NCBI RefSeq assembly: GCF_014651695.1
Contig: NZ_BMXJ01000001.1
Coordinates: forward strand, 869,862-933,861
Direction of reading: 5' to 3'
From: Nocardiopsis terrae
GTDB lineage: Bacteria > Actinomycetota > Actinomycetes > Streptosporangiales > Streptosporangiaceae
DNA length: 64,000 nt
In this document: positions 1-7,246 of the stretch, in pieces
Numbering within the stretch: position 1 is the first letter of the stretch
Layout of the letters: every line of letters begins with the position of its first letter
Notes under the pieces: model-generated
The model's input: the letters and a program-made list of their open reading frames with translations, nothing else
Told to the model about the DNA's origin: nothing
Databases searched by the model: none
Program-made: the position numbers and the translations under genes

Positions 1-371
1 TGCTGTACTTCATGGCGGAGAGCCCGCAGCACATCGTGGTGTGGCTGCCGGTCCCCTACGGGCTCTACTACATCGTGGGTTCGGCCATCATGTGGTTCCT
101 GTTGAACCGCAGGCTGAACGGCCTGGACGGGCGCAGGACCGCCGCCACCCTGTTCAGGCTGCACGTGGCCACGGTCCCGGCCGCACTGTTCGGTGTGCTG
201 ATGACCTACGCCTTCCAGGGCCTGCCGGGTGATCTCTGGCCCGCTCTCGCGTCCATGGTGGCCGGAGGGCTGGTCGGTGCCGTACTGTTCGTGGTTGCCG
301 CCAAGTTCCTAAAGGTGACAGAAGTCACATCATTCCTCGATTTGGTCAGAACCCGGCTGCGACGCCGCTGA
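1..371 (+). CDS. murJ: Lipid II flippase MurJ, C-terminal end (partial)
   Basis: This is the 3' end of a membrane protein whose open frame enters from the left edge; the first complete codon is at base 3. The visible 120 or so residues form three or four hydrophobic helices (GLYYIVGSAIMWFLLNRRL, then a helix around LPGDLWPALASMVAGGLVGAVLF) and end in a short basic tail. That matches the last helices of the MurJ/MviN fold, which flips the lipid II peptidoglycan precursor across the membrane. The assignment rests largely on context: MurJ, a pseudokinase, SigM and its anti-sigma factor are consecutive in many actinobacteria. The start codon and most of the protein are outside the window, so the family call from this fragment alone would be weak. 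Confidence 0.7.
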   Translation, partial: LYFMAESPQHIVVWLPVPYGLYYIVGSAIMWFLLNRRLNGLDGRRTAATLFRLHVATVPAALFGVLMTYAFQGLPGDLWPALASMVAGGLVGAVLFVVAAKFLKVTEVTSFLDLVRTRLRRR

Positions 372-617
372 TCACCTGGAATGGATGACGTTGGGTAGTC
401 ACGTCCTGGTACTTCCCAGAAGGTGAACGAGCACCCGGTGTCCTCCAAAGAGGCTGTTCACGCGTCCTAGCATGGACAGACACCGCTTTACCGCCAGAGC
501 ATCGATGATCCGAGCTGCCCGAAGGGAGGCTGGGGACAGCAGACAGAGCCGACCCCCTCGCGTGCGCCCGCAACGGCACCACGCGATCCAGCGGCACTGG
601 CGCCCGTCACTCCCATC

Positions 618-2192
618 ATGAGCACCTTCCTGATCGAACCCGGGGCGAAGCTGGCCAACCGCTACCGACTCGACCACGTGGTGAGCGAGACCGGTGGTGC
701 GACCCGGTGGAAGGCCACCGACGAGACGCTCGCGCGTCCGGTCGCGGTATGGACCTTCGCGGACGGATTCCCGCGCACGTCAGAGGTCGTGCACGCGGCC
801 CGTGCCACGAGCCGCATCCCGGACGCCCGCGTCACCCAGGTCTTCGACGCCGACGACACCTCGGCCGTCCCCTACGTCGTCGAGGAATGGGTGATCGGTT
901 CCTCCCTCTCCGAACTCCTGGCGCAGGGGCCGATGGAGCCCGAGCGCGCCGCCGGCCTGGTCGCCGAGGCCGCCGAGGCCATCGCCGCGGCGCACGCCAG
1001 CGGCCTGCACCACCTGGGCCTGACCCCCGGAAAGCTCATGTGGAGCAGCGGCGGCGCGGTCAAGGTCACCGGTATCGGCGTGGACGCCGCGCTGCTCGGC
1101 AACAACGTCCCCCACCCCGGCGCGGTCGACGCCCAGGGGCTGGGCAGCCTGCTGTACGCGGCGATCACCGGGTACTGGCCGGGCGGCCCGCAGAGCGGAC
1201 TGCCCGGCGCCCCGCAGGGCCCCATGGGCCCCTATCCGCCCGGACAGCTCCGTCAGGGCGTGAGCGAGCCCCTGGCCGCCATCACCACCCGCGCGGCCCT
1301 GCCGCAGCTGGTGGGGCAGCTGGTGCCCGGCCCGCCCATCACCAGTCCCGCGGAGTTCTGCGCGGCGCTGGCCGAGGTGCCCCGACTCATCCCGCTGCCG
1401 GTCTCCCCGACGGAGGCCGTCCCGCAGCCCGAACAGGGGACCTCCCGGCGCACCGGTGAGTTCGGCTCCACCAACGGCCAGCGGCGCGGCTCCCGGGAGG
1501 ACGCGGCCCCGGCACGCAACGCGGCCAGATCGGCCCCCGCCTCACGCACGGAGCAGCGCACCGCCCGCCAGGAGGGCGGTTCGCTTCGCAAGGTGCTGGT
1601 CGGCGTGGTGGCGGTGGTACTGCTCGCCGCGGTCGTCACCGGCGCGTGGATCGTGGGCACGATGGTCGGTGGCGGGGACGAGACCCCCGACCCGGGCGCC
1701 AGCGCCTCCGAGGAGGCCACGGACAGCGTGGAACCGGAACCCCTCGCCATCGGCTCGGCCCGGGGCTTCGACCCGATGCCCAACGGCGATGGCGACGAGC
1801 ACTCCCAGAACGCGCCCCTCGCCTTCGACCAGAAGCCCGACACCGGCTGGAGCACCCAGGGATACTGGGACCCCCTGAGCGACCAGAAGGCCGGGGTGGG
1901 CCTGCTGCTGGACCTGGAGTCCGGCCAGGAGGTCCACGAGGTGGACCTGATGCTCTCCGGCGGGACGCACGGCGTGGAGATCCGGGTCGGGGACAGCGAC
2001 GAGGTCAGCGACGAGGAAAGCCTGGACGCAAGCCTCCCGATCGCCTGGTCGGGCAGTGTCGACGGTGAACAGACCATCACCCTCGACGAGGGTGCGACCG
2101 GGCGGTACGTCCTGGTCTGGTTCACCGAGCTCCCGCAGGTCGACGGAGACTGGCGTGGGACCATTAACGAGGTCGAGGTACGCGGGACCTAG
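618..2192 (+). CDS. MurJ-associated transmembrane pseudokinase
   Basis: This 524-residue protein has an N-terminal protein-kinase-like fold (about residues 15-265), a Pro/Arg-rich juxtamembrane stretch, one membrane helix (about 324-347, VLVGVVAVVLLAAVVTGAWI) and an extracytoplasmic beta-rich domain (about 375-524) resembling discoidin/F5-8C modules. The kinase lacks catalytic residues: the HRDLKPEN loop reads HHLGLTPGKLMW and the DFG position reads TGIG, so phosphotransfer is unlikely. In mycobacteria an equivalent pseudokinase plus extracellular domain is fused to MviN/MurJ and is bound by the FHA protein FhaA after phosphorylation. Here it is a separate gene 246 bp after murJ, so a regulatory role in lipid II export is inferred. 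ATG 618 has no good ribosome-binding site, so the start is provisional. Confidence 0.8.
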   Translation: MSTFLIEPGAKLANRYRLDHVVSETGGATRWKATDETLARPVAVWTFADGFPRTSEVVHAARATSRIPDARVTQVFDADDTSAVPYVVEEWVIGSSLSELLAQGPMEPERAAGLVAEAAEAIAAAHASGLHHLGLTPGKLMWSSGGAVKVTGIGVDAALLGNNVPHPGAVDAQGLGSLLYAAITGYWPGGPQSGLPGAPQGPMGPYPPGQLRQGVSEPLAAITTRAALPQLVGQLVPGPPITSPAEFCAALAEVPRLIPLPVSPTEAVPQPEQGTSRRTGEFGSTNGQRRGSREDAAPARNAARSAPASRTEQRTARQEGGSLRKVLVGVVAVVLLAAVVTGAWIVGTMVGGGDETPDPGASASEEATDSVEPEPLAIGSARGFDPMPNGDGDEHSQNAPLAFDQKPDTGWSTQGYWDPLSDQKAGVGLLLDLESGQEVHEVDLMLSGGTHGVEIRVGDSDEVSDEESLDASLPIAWSGSVDGEQTITLDEGATGRYVLVWFTELPQVDGDWRGTINEVEVRGT

Positions 2193-2223
2193 GTTCTAGT
2201 TGTGGGGTATGTGATCAGCGCTG

Positions 2224-2850
2224 ATGGACGCGGCCCAGGAGCTTCCTGACAAGGAGCTGTTGTCGAGGCACGCTCAGGGTGACGAACAGGCGTTCGCGGT
2301 ACTGGTACGCCGACACCGTGAGCGCCTTTGGGCTGTCGCCATCCGGATGACCGGCGACCCCGAGGAGGCCTCGGACGCGCTCCAGGACGCCTTCCTGTCC
2401 GCGTTCCGGGCCGCCGGGCGCTTCCGCGGCGAGTCCCAGGTCAGCACCTGGCTGCACCGCATCGTGGTGAACGCCTGCCACGACCGCCTCAGACGCCGCA
2501 AGGTGCGTCCGGCCACCCCGACCGAGGACGAGACCCTCGACGTCATCTCCAACGAGCGCCTGAGCCGTTCTGGCGGCGGCACCGACCACGCCTCGCGGAC
2601 CGAGGCCCGCCTGGACGTGCACGCGGCCCTGGACCTCCTCCCGCTGGACCAGCGCATGGCGCTGACCCTGGTGGACATGCTCGGTTACCGGGTGGACGAG
2701 GCGGCCGAGATCCTCCAGGTGGCCTCGGGCACGGTCAAGAGCCGGTGTGCGCGAGGTCGCGCCAAACTTCTTCCCTCCCTGGCCCATCTAAGGAACCCTC
2801 AGCCTCCCCGAGACGTCACATCTGGGAGAGGAGGTGCCAACCCATCGTGA
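2224..2850 (+). CDS. sigM: ECF RNA polymerase sigma factor SigM
   Basis: A 208-residue extracytoplasmic-function sigma factor. Sigma region 2 spans roughly residues 15-85 (RMTGDPEEASDALQDAFLSA, with the STWLHRIVVNAC segment), and sigma region 4 roughly 130-190, containing the helix-turn-helix GYRVDEAAEILQVASGTVKS. The place between the murJ/pseudokinase pair and a zinc-type anti-sigma gene, with trxB-trxA a little downstream, is the known position of sigM in actinobacteria, where it serves cell-envelope and oxidative stress responses. The start ATG lies 31 bp after the pseudokinase stop. Its stop overlaps the anti-sigma start in a GTGA tetranucleotide, indicating translational coupling. No clear autoregulatory promoter was found by eye. 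Confidence 0.9.
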   Translation: MDAAQELPDKELLSRHAQGDEQAFAVLVRRHRERLWAVAIRMTGDPEEASDALQDAFLSAFRAAGRFRGESQVSTWLHRIVVNACHDRLRRRKVRPATPTEDETLDVISNERLSRSGGGTDHASRTEARLDVHAALDLLPLDQRMALTLVDMLGYRVDEAAEILQVASGTVKSRCARGRAKLLPSLAHLRNPQPPRDVTSGRGGANPS

Positions 2851-3713
2851 CGTCCCACCCAGACACGGAGGCGCTCGCCTTCTTCGCCGAGGGTCTCACC
2901 GACCCCGACGAGGAGAACTCGGTCGCCGCCCACATCGATACCTGCGCGGAGTGCGCTGCCACCCTGGAGGAGCTCTCGGGGGTCACCCGCGTCCTCAGCG
3001 AGGCACCGGTACCCGCGCTGCCGCAGGGCGTCGCGGACCTCCTCGACAGCCGCATCGCCGAGGCCGTCCGCGAACGCTCCCCGTCCGCGGCGGGCACCGC
3101 GCCCCCCGAACCCGGCGTCCCGTCGGCCGGAGACCCGGCACCGCCCGTCCCGGACGCGCCCGCACCGGTCGTCCCCATCGCCTCCCGGCGCCGCGGTTTC
3201 GGCCTGCCCAAGCTGATGGCGGCCGCCGCCGCGGCCGTCTTCGTGGTCGGCGGCGGGACCGCGATCGTCAACGGGCTGATGGTCGGCGAAACGGAGAACG
3301 ACGCCGCGGCCCCCATGTACCAGGAGGACTCCCAACCGGAGTCCGCCCCCGACATCGCCCAGTCCTACTCCGCCGAGTCCACGGCGAGCGGCACGGTCTA
3401 CACCGAGGACCAGCTCGGCGCGCAGGCGGCCGAGGTGCTGGCCGACTCGGAGGATACCGCGGAGGGCATGGGAGCCCAGGCGCAGAAGCCGGTGACCGCA
3501 CCCGTGCAGGGGTGCGTCGACCGGTTCGAGGAAGCCAACGGCGTCCGGGGCACCCTGGTCGACGAGGCCCTCTTCGACTCCGGTGACGGCGCCGAGCGCG
3601 CATGGGTCCTCTTCACCCAGGACACCGGGGGCAACGGCGTGGTCGTGCTCGACCCGCGCTGCGCGCAGGGCGGCGACATCAACACCAGCGTCCTCGCCGA
3701 AGCGGACCTGTGA
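2847..3713 (+). CDS. SigM zinc-binding anti-sigma factor (transmembrane)
   Basis: A 288-residue membrane-anchored anti-sigma factor. The N-terminus carries the ZAS zinc motif HIDTCAECA (HxxxCxxC, about residues 32-40) that holds SigM in the cytoplasm. A Pro/Ala-rich linker follows, then one membrane helix at about 124-143 (LMAAAAAAVFVVGGGTAIV) and an extracytoplasmic domain ending in VVVLDPRCAQGGDINTSVLA. I chose GTG 2847 because it overlaps the sigM stop by four bases, follows a GGAGAGGAGG ribosome-binding stretch and opens directly into the zinc domain. The same frame is open further upstream, but that part only shadows sigM. Release of SigM by redox or proteolytic inactivation of this protein is known for the family and not visible here. 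Confidence 0.88.
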   Translation: MTSHPDTEALAFFAEGLTDPDEENSVAAHIDTCAECAATLEELSGVTRVLSEAPVPALPQGVADLLDSRIAEAVRERSPSAAGTAPPEPGVPSAGDPAPPVPDAPAPVVPIASRRRGFGLPKLMAAAAAAVFVVGGGTAIVNGLMVGETENDAAAPMYQEDSQPESAPDIAQSYSAESTASGTVYTEDQLGAQAAEVLADSEDTAEGMGAQAQKPVTAPVQGCVDRFEEANGVRGTLVDEALFDSGDGAERAWVLFTQDTGGNGVVVLDPRCAQGGDINTSVLAEADL

Positions 3714-3791
3714 CCGGCCGGGGGCCTCAGCCGCCTCCGGGCCGGACCAGACCGCTCTCGTAGGCCGGCCTCCACCACCCTCAACGGTCGC

Positions 3792-4205
3792 CTACGGCGC
3801 ACCACTTGCCCACCCGTCCCCCTCCGCGACCATCCGGACCGCCGCCCGCGGTTCACGCGGACCGGCGTCCTTGAGCTGGAACCCGGCCGCGCCCAGGCGC
3901 AGCGCGGAGAACACGTTCGCGTCCTCGCCGAAGGTGCTGAGGACCACGACCCGGGTGTCGACATGTCGGCGCCCCGACGTGTCGACACGTCGACGTTCCA
4001 GTTCCCGCAGTACCCCGAGCCCGTCCATCACGGACATCTGCGGGTCCAGCAGGACCACCTCCGGACGGAAGCGGTCGACCTCCACCAGCGCCTGCCGACC
4101 GTCGGTCGCCTCCGCCGCCGCCTCGATGTCGCCGTCCCTCTCCAACAGCGACCGCACACCCGTACGCACGAGCGGCTGGTCGTCCACGAGCAGGACCCTG
4201 ATCAC
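3792..4205 (-). pseudogene. Truncated NarL-type response regulator
   Basis: The frame encodes a response-regulator receiver domain of about 137 residues starting at GTG 4205 (VIRVLLVDDQPLVRTGVRSL). The acidic pocket DD at 8-9, the phosphoacceptor Asp54 (VVLLDPQM) and the conserved Lys (FQLKDAG) are all present. It then ends after MVAEGDGWASGAP, so the LuxR-type DNA-binding domain expected in this family (about 215 residues) is absent. The sequence RRRVDTSGRRHVDTRVVVL holds a duplication-like extension before beta-strand 4 that coincides with a GTCGACNN octamer array. The start overlaps the stop of an upstream kinase remnant as GTGA. This looks like the decayed end of a two-component system; an active stand-alone receiver is possible but less likely. 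Confidence 0.65.
3957..3998. repeat. GTCGACNN octamer array 1
   Basis: Five consecutive 8-bp units start at 3959: CGACATGT, CGGCGCCC, CGACGTGT, CGACACGT, CGACGTTC. GTCGAC centres recur in one register. The array lies inside the response-regulator remnant and encodes its unusual VDTSGRRHVDT stretch on the minus strand. Confidence 0.6.
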
Positions 4206-4300
4206 GCGCCATCCCCGACCGGGATCCGCGCGCACACCCGGAACCCGCCGCCGTCGACCGGAAGGCGGACGAGACAAGCCCGAAGGGTCAACGGATGCTC
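4202..4300 (-). pseudogene. Sensor histidine kinase C-terminal remnant
   Basis: The last roughly 30 codons of a frame ending at 4202 read DGGGFRVCARIPVGDGA, which resembles the final strand of the HATPase domain of NarL-partner histidine kinases (GGGFRVRARLP). Its stop overlaps the response-regulator start in the GTGA arrangement typical of these pairs. Upstream sequence in this frame is not kinase-like, and no N, G1 or G2 ATP-binding box is visible. I read it as the surviving tail of a deleted sensor kinase. The upstream boundary is approximate. Confidence 0.45.
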
Positions 4301-4388
4301 TCCGGCATCGGCTGAGGCGTGGTCGGACCGTACCGGTTGCCCCCGCCCCTTCGGGGTTACTCGGTTCACCCCCGAAGTCATACTGTCG

Positions 4389-4403
4389 GAAAGTTGAACT
4401 TTC
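4389..4403. promoter_or_regulatory. Palindromic operator candidate of the toxin-antitoxin operon
   Basis: GAAAGTT-G-AACTTTC is a perfect 7-bp inverted repeat with a single-base centre, 43 bp before the antitoxin start. It is bracketed by two direct CTGTCG copies (4383 and 4403). AbrB/MazE-type antitoxins usually repress their own operon through such palindromes, so autoregulation is inferred. Confidence 0.55.
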
Positions 4404-4445
4404 TGTCGACGAGGTCCATGCTGAGAGCGAAGGAGGTACCCCACC

Positions 4446-4751
4446 ATGGCAACGACAGAAGGAAGGCGTCGACGACGATCGGTGATGCGTCGCAAGAACC
4501 AGCTCACCCTGCCTCGGGAGGTCACCGAGGCGCTGCACATCCGCGAAGGCGACGAGGTCGAGTTCGAGATCGGCGAGGACGGCCAGGTCGTGCTGCGCGG
4601 CATGACCGTGGTCCCGGCCGATCAGGCCTGGTTCTGGGATCGGCAGTGGCAGCGGGGCGAGCGGGAGGCCAGCGAGCAGATCGCCGCCGGCCGCACCGAG
4701 GAGTTCGAGGACGCGGAGTCGATGTTCGACGCTCTTGAACAGGAGCGCTGA
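4446..4751 (+). CDS. AbrB/MazE-like antitoxin
   Basis: A 101-residue protein with a swapped-hairpin AbrB-type DNA-binding domain at residues 12-55 (KNQLTLPREVTEALHIREGD, followed by EVEFEIGEDGQVVLRG). A very basic N-terminus precedes it, and an acidic C-terminal tail (EEFEDAESMFDALEQER) is suited to wrapping a toxin. A strong AAGGAGGT ribosome-binding site precedes ATG 4446. The toxin gene begins 7 bp after its stop, so the pair forms a two-gene operon. By family analogy it neutralises the downstream RelE/ParE-like protein and represses the operon through the palindrome at 4389. The surroundings (a decayed two-component system and an orphan frame) suggest a locally acquired or unstable patch. 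Confidence 0.75.
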   Translation: MATTEGRRRRRSVMRRKNQLTLPREVTEALHIREGDEVEFEIGEDGQVVLRGMTVVPADQAWFWDRQWQRGEREASEQIAAGRTEEFEDAESMFDALEQER

Positions 4752-4758
4752 AGAGTAG

Positions 4759-5058
4759 TTGGCCACGTTCGCTACCACCCCCCGCTTCAAGGCGGACTTC
4801 AAGAAACTGACCAGGGAACAGGCCGCACGCTTTCGGCTCGTGGTCACGGGCGAGTTCGCGCCCGACGTACAGAAGGGGGAGTTCCGGCCCGGCCTGCGGG
4901 TCAAGGGCGTCCAGGGCGCCCCGGGGGTGTACGAGATGACCTGGGCCCCTGACGGTCGAGCCACATGGGAGTACGGGGACGAGCGCTTTCCCGGCAAGCC
5001 GCACGTGATCTGGCGGCGGGTGGGTAGCCACGCCGTCTTCAACCCCGGCCCGCCCTGA
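4759..5058 (+). CDS. RelE/ParE-like toxin
   Basis: A 99-residue basic protein (PRFKADFKKLTREQAARFRLVV near the N-terminus; GVYEMTWAPDGRATWEYGDE and HVIWRRVGSHAVF near the C-terminus). Size, helix-then-sheet layout and the conserved C-terminal arginine/histidine strand fit the RelE/ParE superfamily, whose members cut mRNA on the ribosome or poison gyrase. The sequence alone does not distinguish the two activities. The start is TTG 4759, the first in-frame start after the antitoxin stop; it opens MATFATTPRFK. Pairing with an AbrB-type rather than a RelB-type antitoxin is a mixed combination seen elsewhere in actinobacteria. Confidence 0.7.
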   Translation: MATFATTPRFKADFKKLTREQAARFRLVVTGEFAPDVQKGEFRPGLRVKGVQGAPGVYEMTWAPDGRATWEYGDERFPGKPHVIWRRVGSHAVFNPGPP

Positions 5059-5176
5059 CCCCGAACGCAGAAAGACCCCGGGCAACCATCGGCGAACTCC
5101 AACTGTCGTCGCAACACGTGAGGTCAGTTGGTTGCCGCGAGGAGCTCAGTGAGGCGCTCGCCCTGGTCCGCCCCTG

Positions 5177-5587
5177 ATGAGCACCACCGGGGTCTCGGAG
5201 GCGATCGGTTCACCGCCGGCGCAGATCGCCTCGACCCTGGCCGCCACCGCGACCTGGATCGTGGCGGTGGTCGTGGCACGTGTCCCCCGCCCCTTCCTCA
5301 CCCTCGTGTACACGGACTCGGCCTACGGGGTCCTCCCGATCGTGCTGAGCGCGGCGCTGTCCCCGTTCTTCACGGGAGAGCTCCGGGGGCCGACCACCAA
5401 CCCCTTCGGCCCGGTGGCGGTCCTGGTCACGAACGCCCCGTGGGGGCCGCCGCAGGCGAGGTCGCCCCGGCCGTCCGCCGAGGGGCCGACCGCACCGGAC
5501 GCCGCCGCTGAGACCCATCTCCCGCCCGCCGCGCGCCGGGCGGACACCCGAGGGGGAATGCCCTGCGCCTACCATCGGTTGTGCTAA
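5177..5587 (+). CDS. Orphan coding-like frame, possible membrane protein fragment
   Basis: A 136-codon frame with strongly GC-biased third positions in its first 90 codons. It encodes hydrophobic stretches (ATWIVAVVVA and GVLPIVLSAALSPFF) followed by a Pro/Ala-rich tail. I recognise no family. The ribosome-binding site is poor, and the tail, rich in arginine and alanine, looks like read-through into non-coding sequence. It may be a fragment of a membrane protein left by the rearrangement that also broke the two-component system. The 592 bp between the toxin gene and trxB otherwise show nothing I can name. Confidence 0.25.
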   Translation: MSTTGVSEAIGSPPAQIASTLAATATWIVAVVVARVPRPFLTLVYTDSAYGVLPIVLSAALSPFFTGELRGPTTNPFGPVAVLVTNAPWGPPQARSPRPSAEGPTAPDAAAETHLPPAARRADTRGGMPCAYHRLC

Positions 5588-5650
5588 GCATCTTTCCCTC
5601 CGGTCACGCCCCCGTGGCCAGGACAGCGACTGTGTGAAGGGCCTACGAGC

Positions 5651-6583
5651 GTGAGTGACGTCCGCAATGTCATCATCATCGGTTCCGGACCGGCGGGTTA
5701 CACCGCCGCCGTGTACGCCGCGCGCGCAGAACTGCGCCCTCTGGTGTTCGAGGGGTCCATCACCGCCGGTGGTGCGCTCATGAACACCACCGACGTGGAG
5801 AACTTCCCCGGTTTCCCCGACGGGATCATGGGCCCGGACCTCATGGACAACCTGCGCAAGCAGGCCGAACGCTTCGGTGCCGAACTGGTCCCCGAGGACG
5901 TCACCGACGTGGACCTGACCAAGCCGGTCAAGGAGGTCACCGTCGGCAGCGAGACCTTCCTCGCGCACACCGTCATCCTGGCCACCGGCTCCGGCTACCG
6001 CGAGCTGGGCGTCCCCGGCGAGAAGGCGCTGTCCGGCCGGGGAACCTCCTGGTGCGCGACCTGCGACGGCTTCTTCTTCCGTGACCAGGACATCGCCGTG
6101 GCCGGCGGCGGCGACACCGCGATGGAGGAGGCGCTCTTCCTCACCCGCTTCGCCAAGTCCGTGACGGTCATCCACCGACGCGACGAGCTGCGCGCCAGCA
6201 AGATCATGGCCGAGCGGGCCTTCGCCAACGACAAGATCTCCTTCCTCTGGGACACCGAGATCACCGAGGTTCTCGGGAAGGACCGTGTCAGCGGACTCCA
6301 GCTGATCAACAACAAGACCCACGAGGTCAGCACCCTGGACGTGACCGGCCTGTTCGTCGCCATCGGCCACGACCCGCGCGTGGAGCTCTTCCAGAAGCAG
6401 GTCGAGCTCGACGAGGAGGGTTACGTGAAGGTGGACGCGCCGTCCACCCGGACCAACCTCGACGGTGTCTTCGCCTCGGGCGACGTGGTCGACCACCAGT
6501 ACCGCCAGGCGATCACCGCCGCGGGCACCGGCTGCGCCGCAGCCCTGGACGCCGAGCGCCACCTCGCCGAGATGGGCAACTGA
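5651..6583 (+). CDS. trxB: Thioredoxin reductase
   Basis: A 310-residue NADPH-dependent flavoprotein that reduces thioredoxin in the cytoplasm. It shows the N-terminal FAD-binding [10 protein letters not shown] motif (about residues 11-20), the redox-active CATC pair at Cys135/Cys138, the NADPH-binding [16 protein letters not shown] segment, and the C-terminal FAD motif [10 protein letters not shown]. Length is normal for the low-molecular-weight bacterial enzyme. GTG 5651 gives the usual N-terminus ([16 protein letters not shown]). trxA starts 54 bp downstream and shares the terminator at 6983, so the two form an operon. In actinobacteria this operon is controlled by thiol-stress sigma factors such as SigR or SigM; I did not find a convincing match to such a promoter by eye. 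Confidence 0.95.
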   Translation: MSDVRNVIIIGSGPAGYTAAVYAARAELRPLVFEGSITAGGALMNTTDVENFPGFPDGIMGPDLMDNLRKQAERFGAELVPEDVTDVDLTKPVKEVTVGSETFLAHTVILATGSGYRELGVPGEKALSGRGTSWCATCDGFFFRDQDIAVAGGGDTAMEEALFLTRFAKSVTVIHRRDELRASKIMAERAFANDKISFLWDTEITEVLGKDRVSGLQLINNKTHEVSTLDVTGLFVAIGHDPRVELFQKQVELDEEGYVKVDAPSTRTNLDGVFASGDVVDHQYRQAITAAGTGCAAALDAERHLAEMGN

Positions 6584-6637
6584 CCCCTCCCCCGTCCTCT
6601 TTCCCACCGGTTTCGTCGAACCAAGGAGAACCAAGCA

Positions 6638-6961
6638 GTGTCCACCGTTAAGACCGCCACCGACGCCTCCTTCAAGGAGACCGTCCTCGCCAGCGACAAG
6701 CCCGTCCTGGTGGACTTCTGGGCCGACTGGTGCGGCCCCTGCAAACAGATGGCCCCGGTCCTGGACAAGCTGGCCGAGGAGTACGCCGACAAGATCGATG
6801 TCGTCAAGCTCAACACCGACCAGAACCCCGAGACCCCGCGCGCCTACAACGTCATGTCACTGCCGACCATGAACGTCTACAAGGACGGTGAGGTCGTCAA
6901 GCAGATCATCGGGGCCAAGCCGAAGCGCCTCCTGGAGAAGGAACTGGCCGAGTTCCTGTAA
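6638..6961 (+). CDS. trxA: Thioredoxin
   Basis: A 107-residue thioredoxin with the canonical active site WCGPCK (Cys32/Cys35), the cis-proline segment SLPTMNVYKDG and the C-terminal helix RLLEKELAEFL. It passes electrons from TrxB to ribonucleotide reductase, peroxiredoxins and other protein disulfides. GTG 6638 is preceded by AAGGAGA at a good distance. It follows trxB in the same operon and is closed by a 15-bp perfect hairpin at 6983-7017. Nothing departs from the family. Confidence 0.96.
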   Translation: MSTVKTATDASFKETVLASDKPVLVDFWADWCGPCKQMAPVLDKLAEEYADKIDVVKLNTDQNPETPRAYNVMSLPTMNVYKDGEVVKQIIGAKPKRLLEKELAEFL

Positions 6962-6982
6962 CCCGGAACCGCACCGAACCCG

Positions 6983-7017
6983 CGAGAGGCCCCCAGGTCA
7001 CCCCTGGGGGCCTCTCG
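6983..7017 (+). terminator. Terminator of trxB-trxA
   Basis: A perfect 15-bp inverted repeat (left arm 6983-6997, right arm 7003-7017) with a 5-nt loop lies 22 bp after trxA. No long T-tract follows, which is normal for high-GC actinobacterial terminators. Confidence 0.85.
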
Positions 7018-7134
7018 TCTTCTCATGCGACCGGCCTTCGGCCCACTCGCTCCACACCGCCCCACGCCCCCTGTGCCACCCCTCCATGGGACACCCCGGC
7101 GGGCGAGGGGCGCCGGGGCGGCTCGGACCGCCGA

Positions 7135-7190
7135 GGCCCTTCGCGTGCACCCCCTGTTTCACGTGAAACAGGGGGTGCACGCGAAGGGCC
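7135..7190. repeat. 56-bp perfect palindrome centred on a parS site
   Basis: Both 28-bp arms are exact reverse complements, and the central 16 bp (7155-7170) are a consensus parS, TGTTTCACGTGAAACA. It lies between the ends of the convergent trxBA and parB transcripts. It could therefore act as a bidirectional terminator as well as a ParB loading site; the dual role is inferred. Confidence 0.85.
7155..7170. promoter_or_regulatory. parS site 1 (ParB binding)
   Basis: An exact match to the bacterial parS consensus TGTTTCACGTGAAACA, embedded in the 56-bp palindrome downstream of parB. ParB loads here and spreads to organise the origin for segregation. Confidence 0.95.
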
Positions 7191-7208
7191 CGCATACGGC
7201 GTTGGCGG

Positions 7209-7224
7209 TGTTTCACGTGAAACA
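7209..7224. promoter_or_regulatory. parS site 2
   Basis: An exact parS consensus inside a 38-bp perfect palindrome (7198-7235), 23 bp downstream of the parB stop on the minus strand. The long stem may also help terminate the parB transcript. Confidence 0.95.
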
Positions 7225-7246
7225 CCGCCAACGCCCGGGTGGAGGG

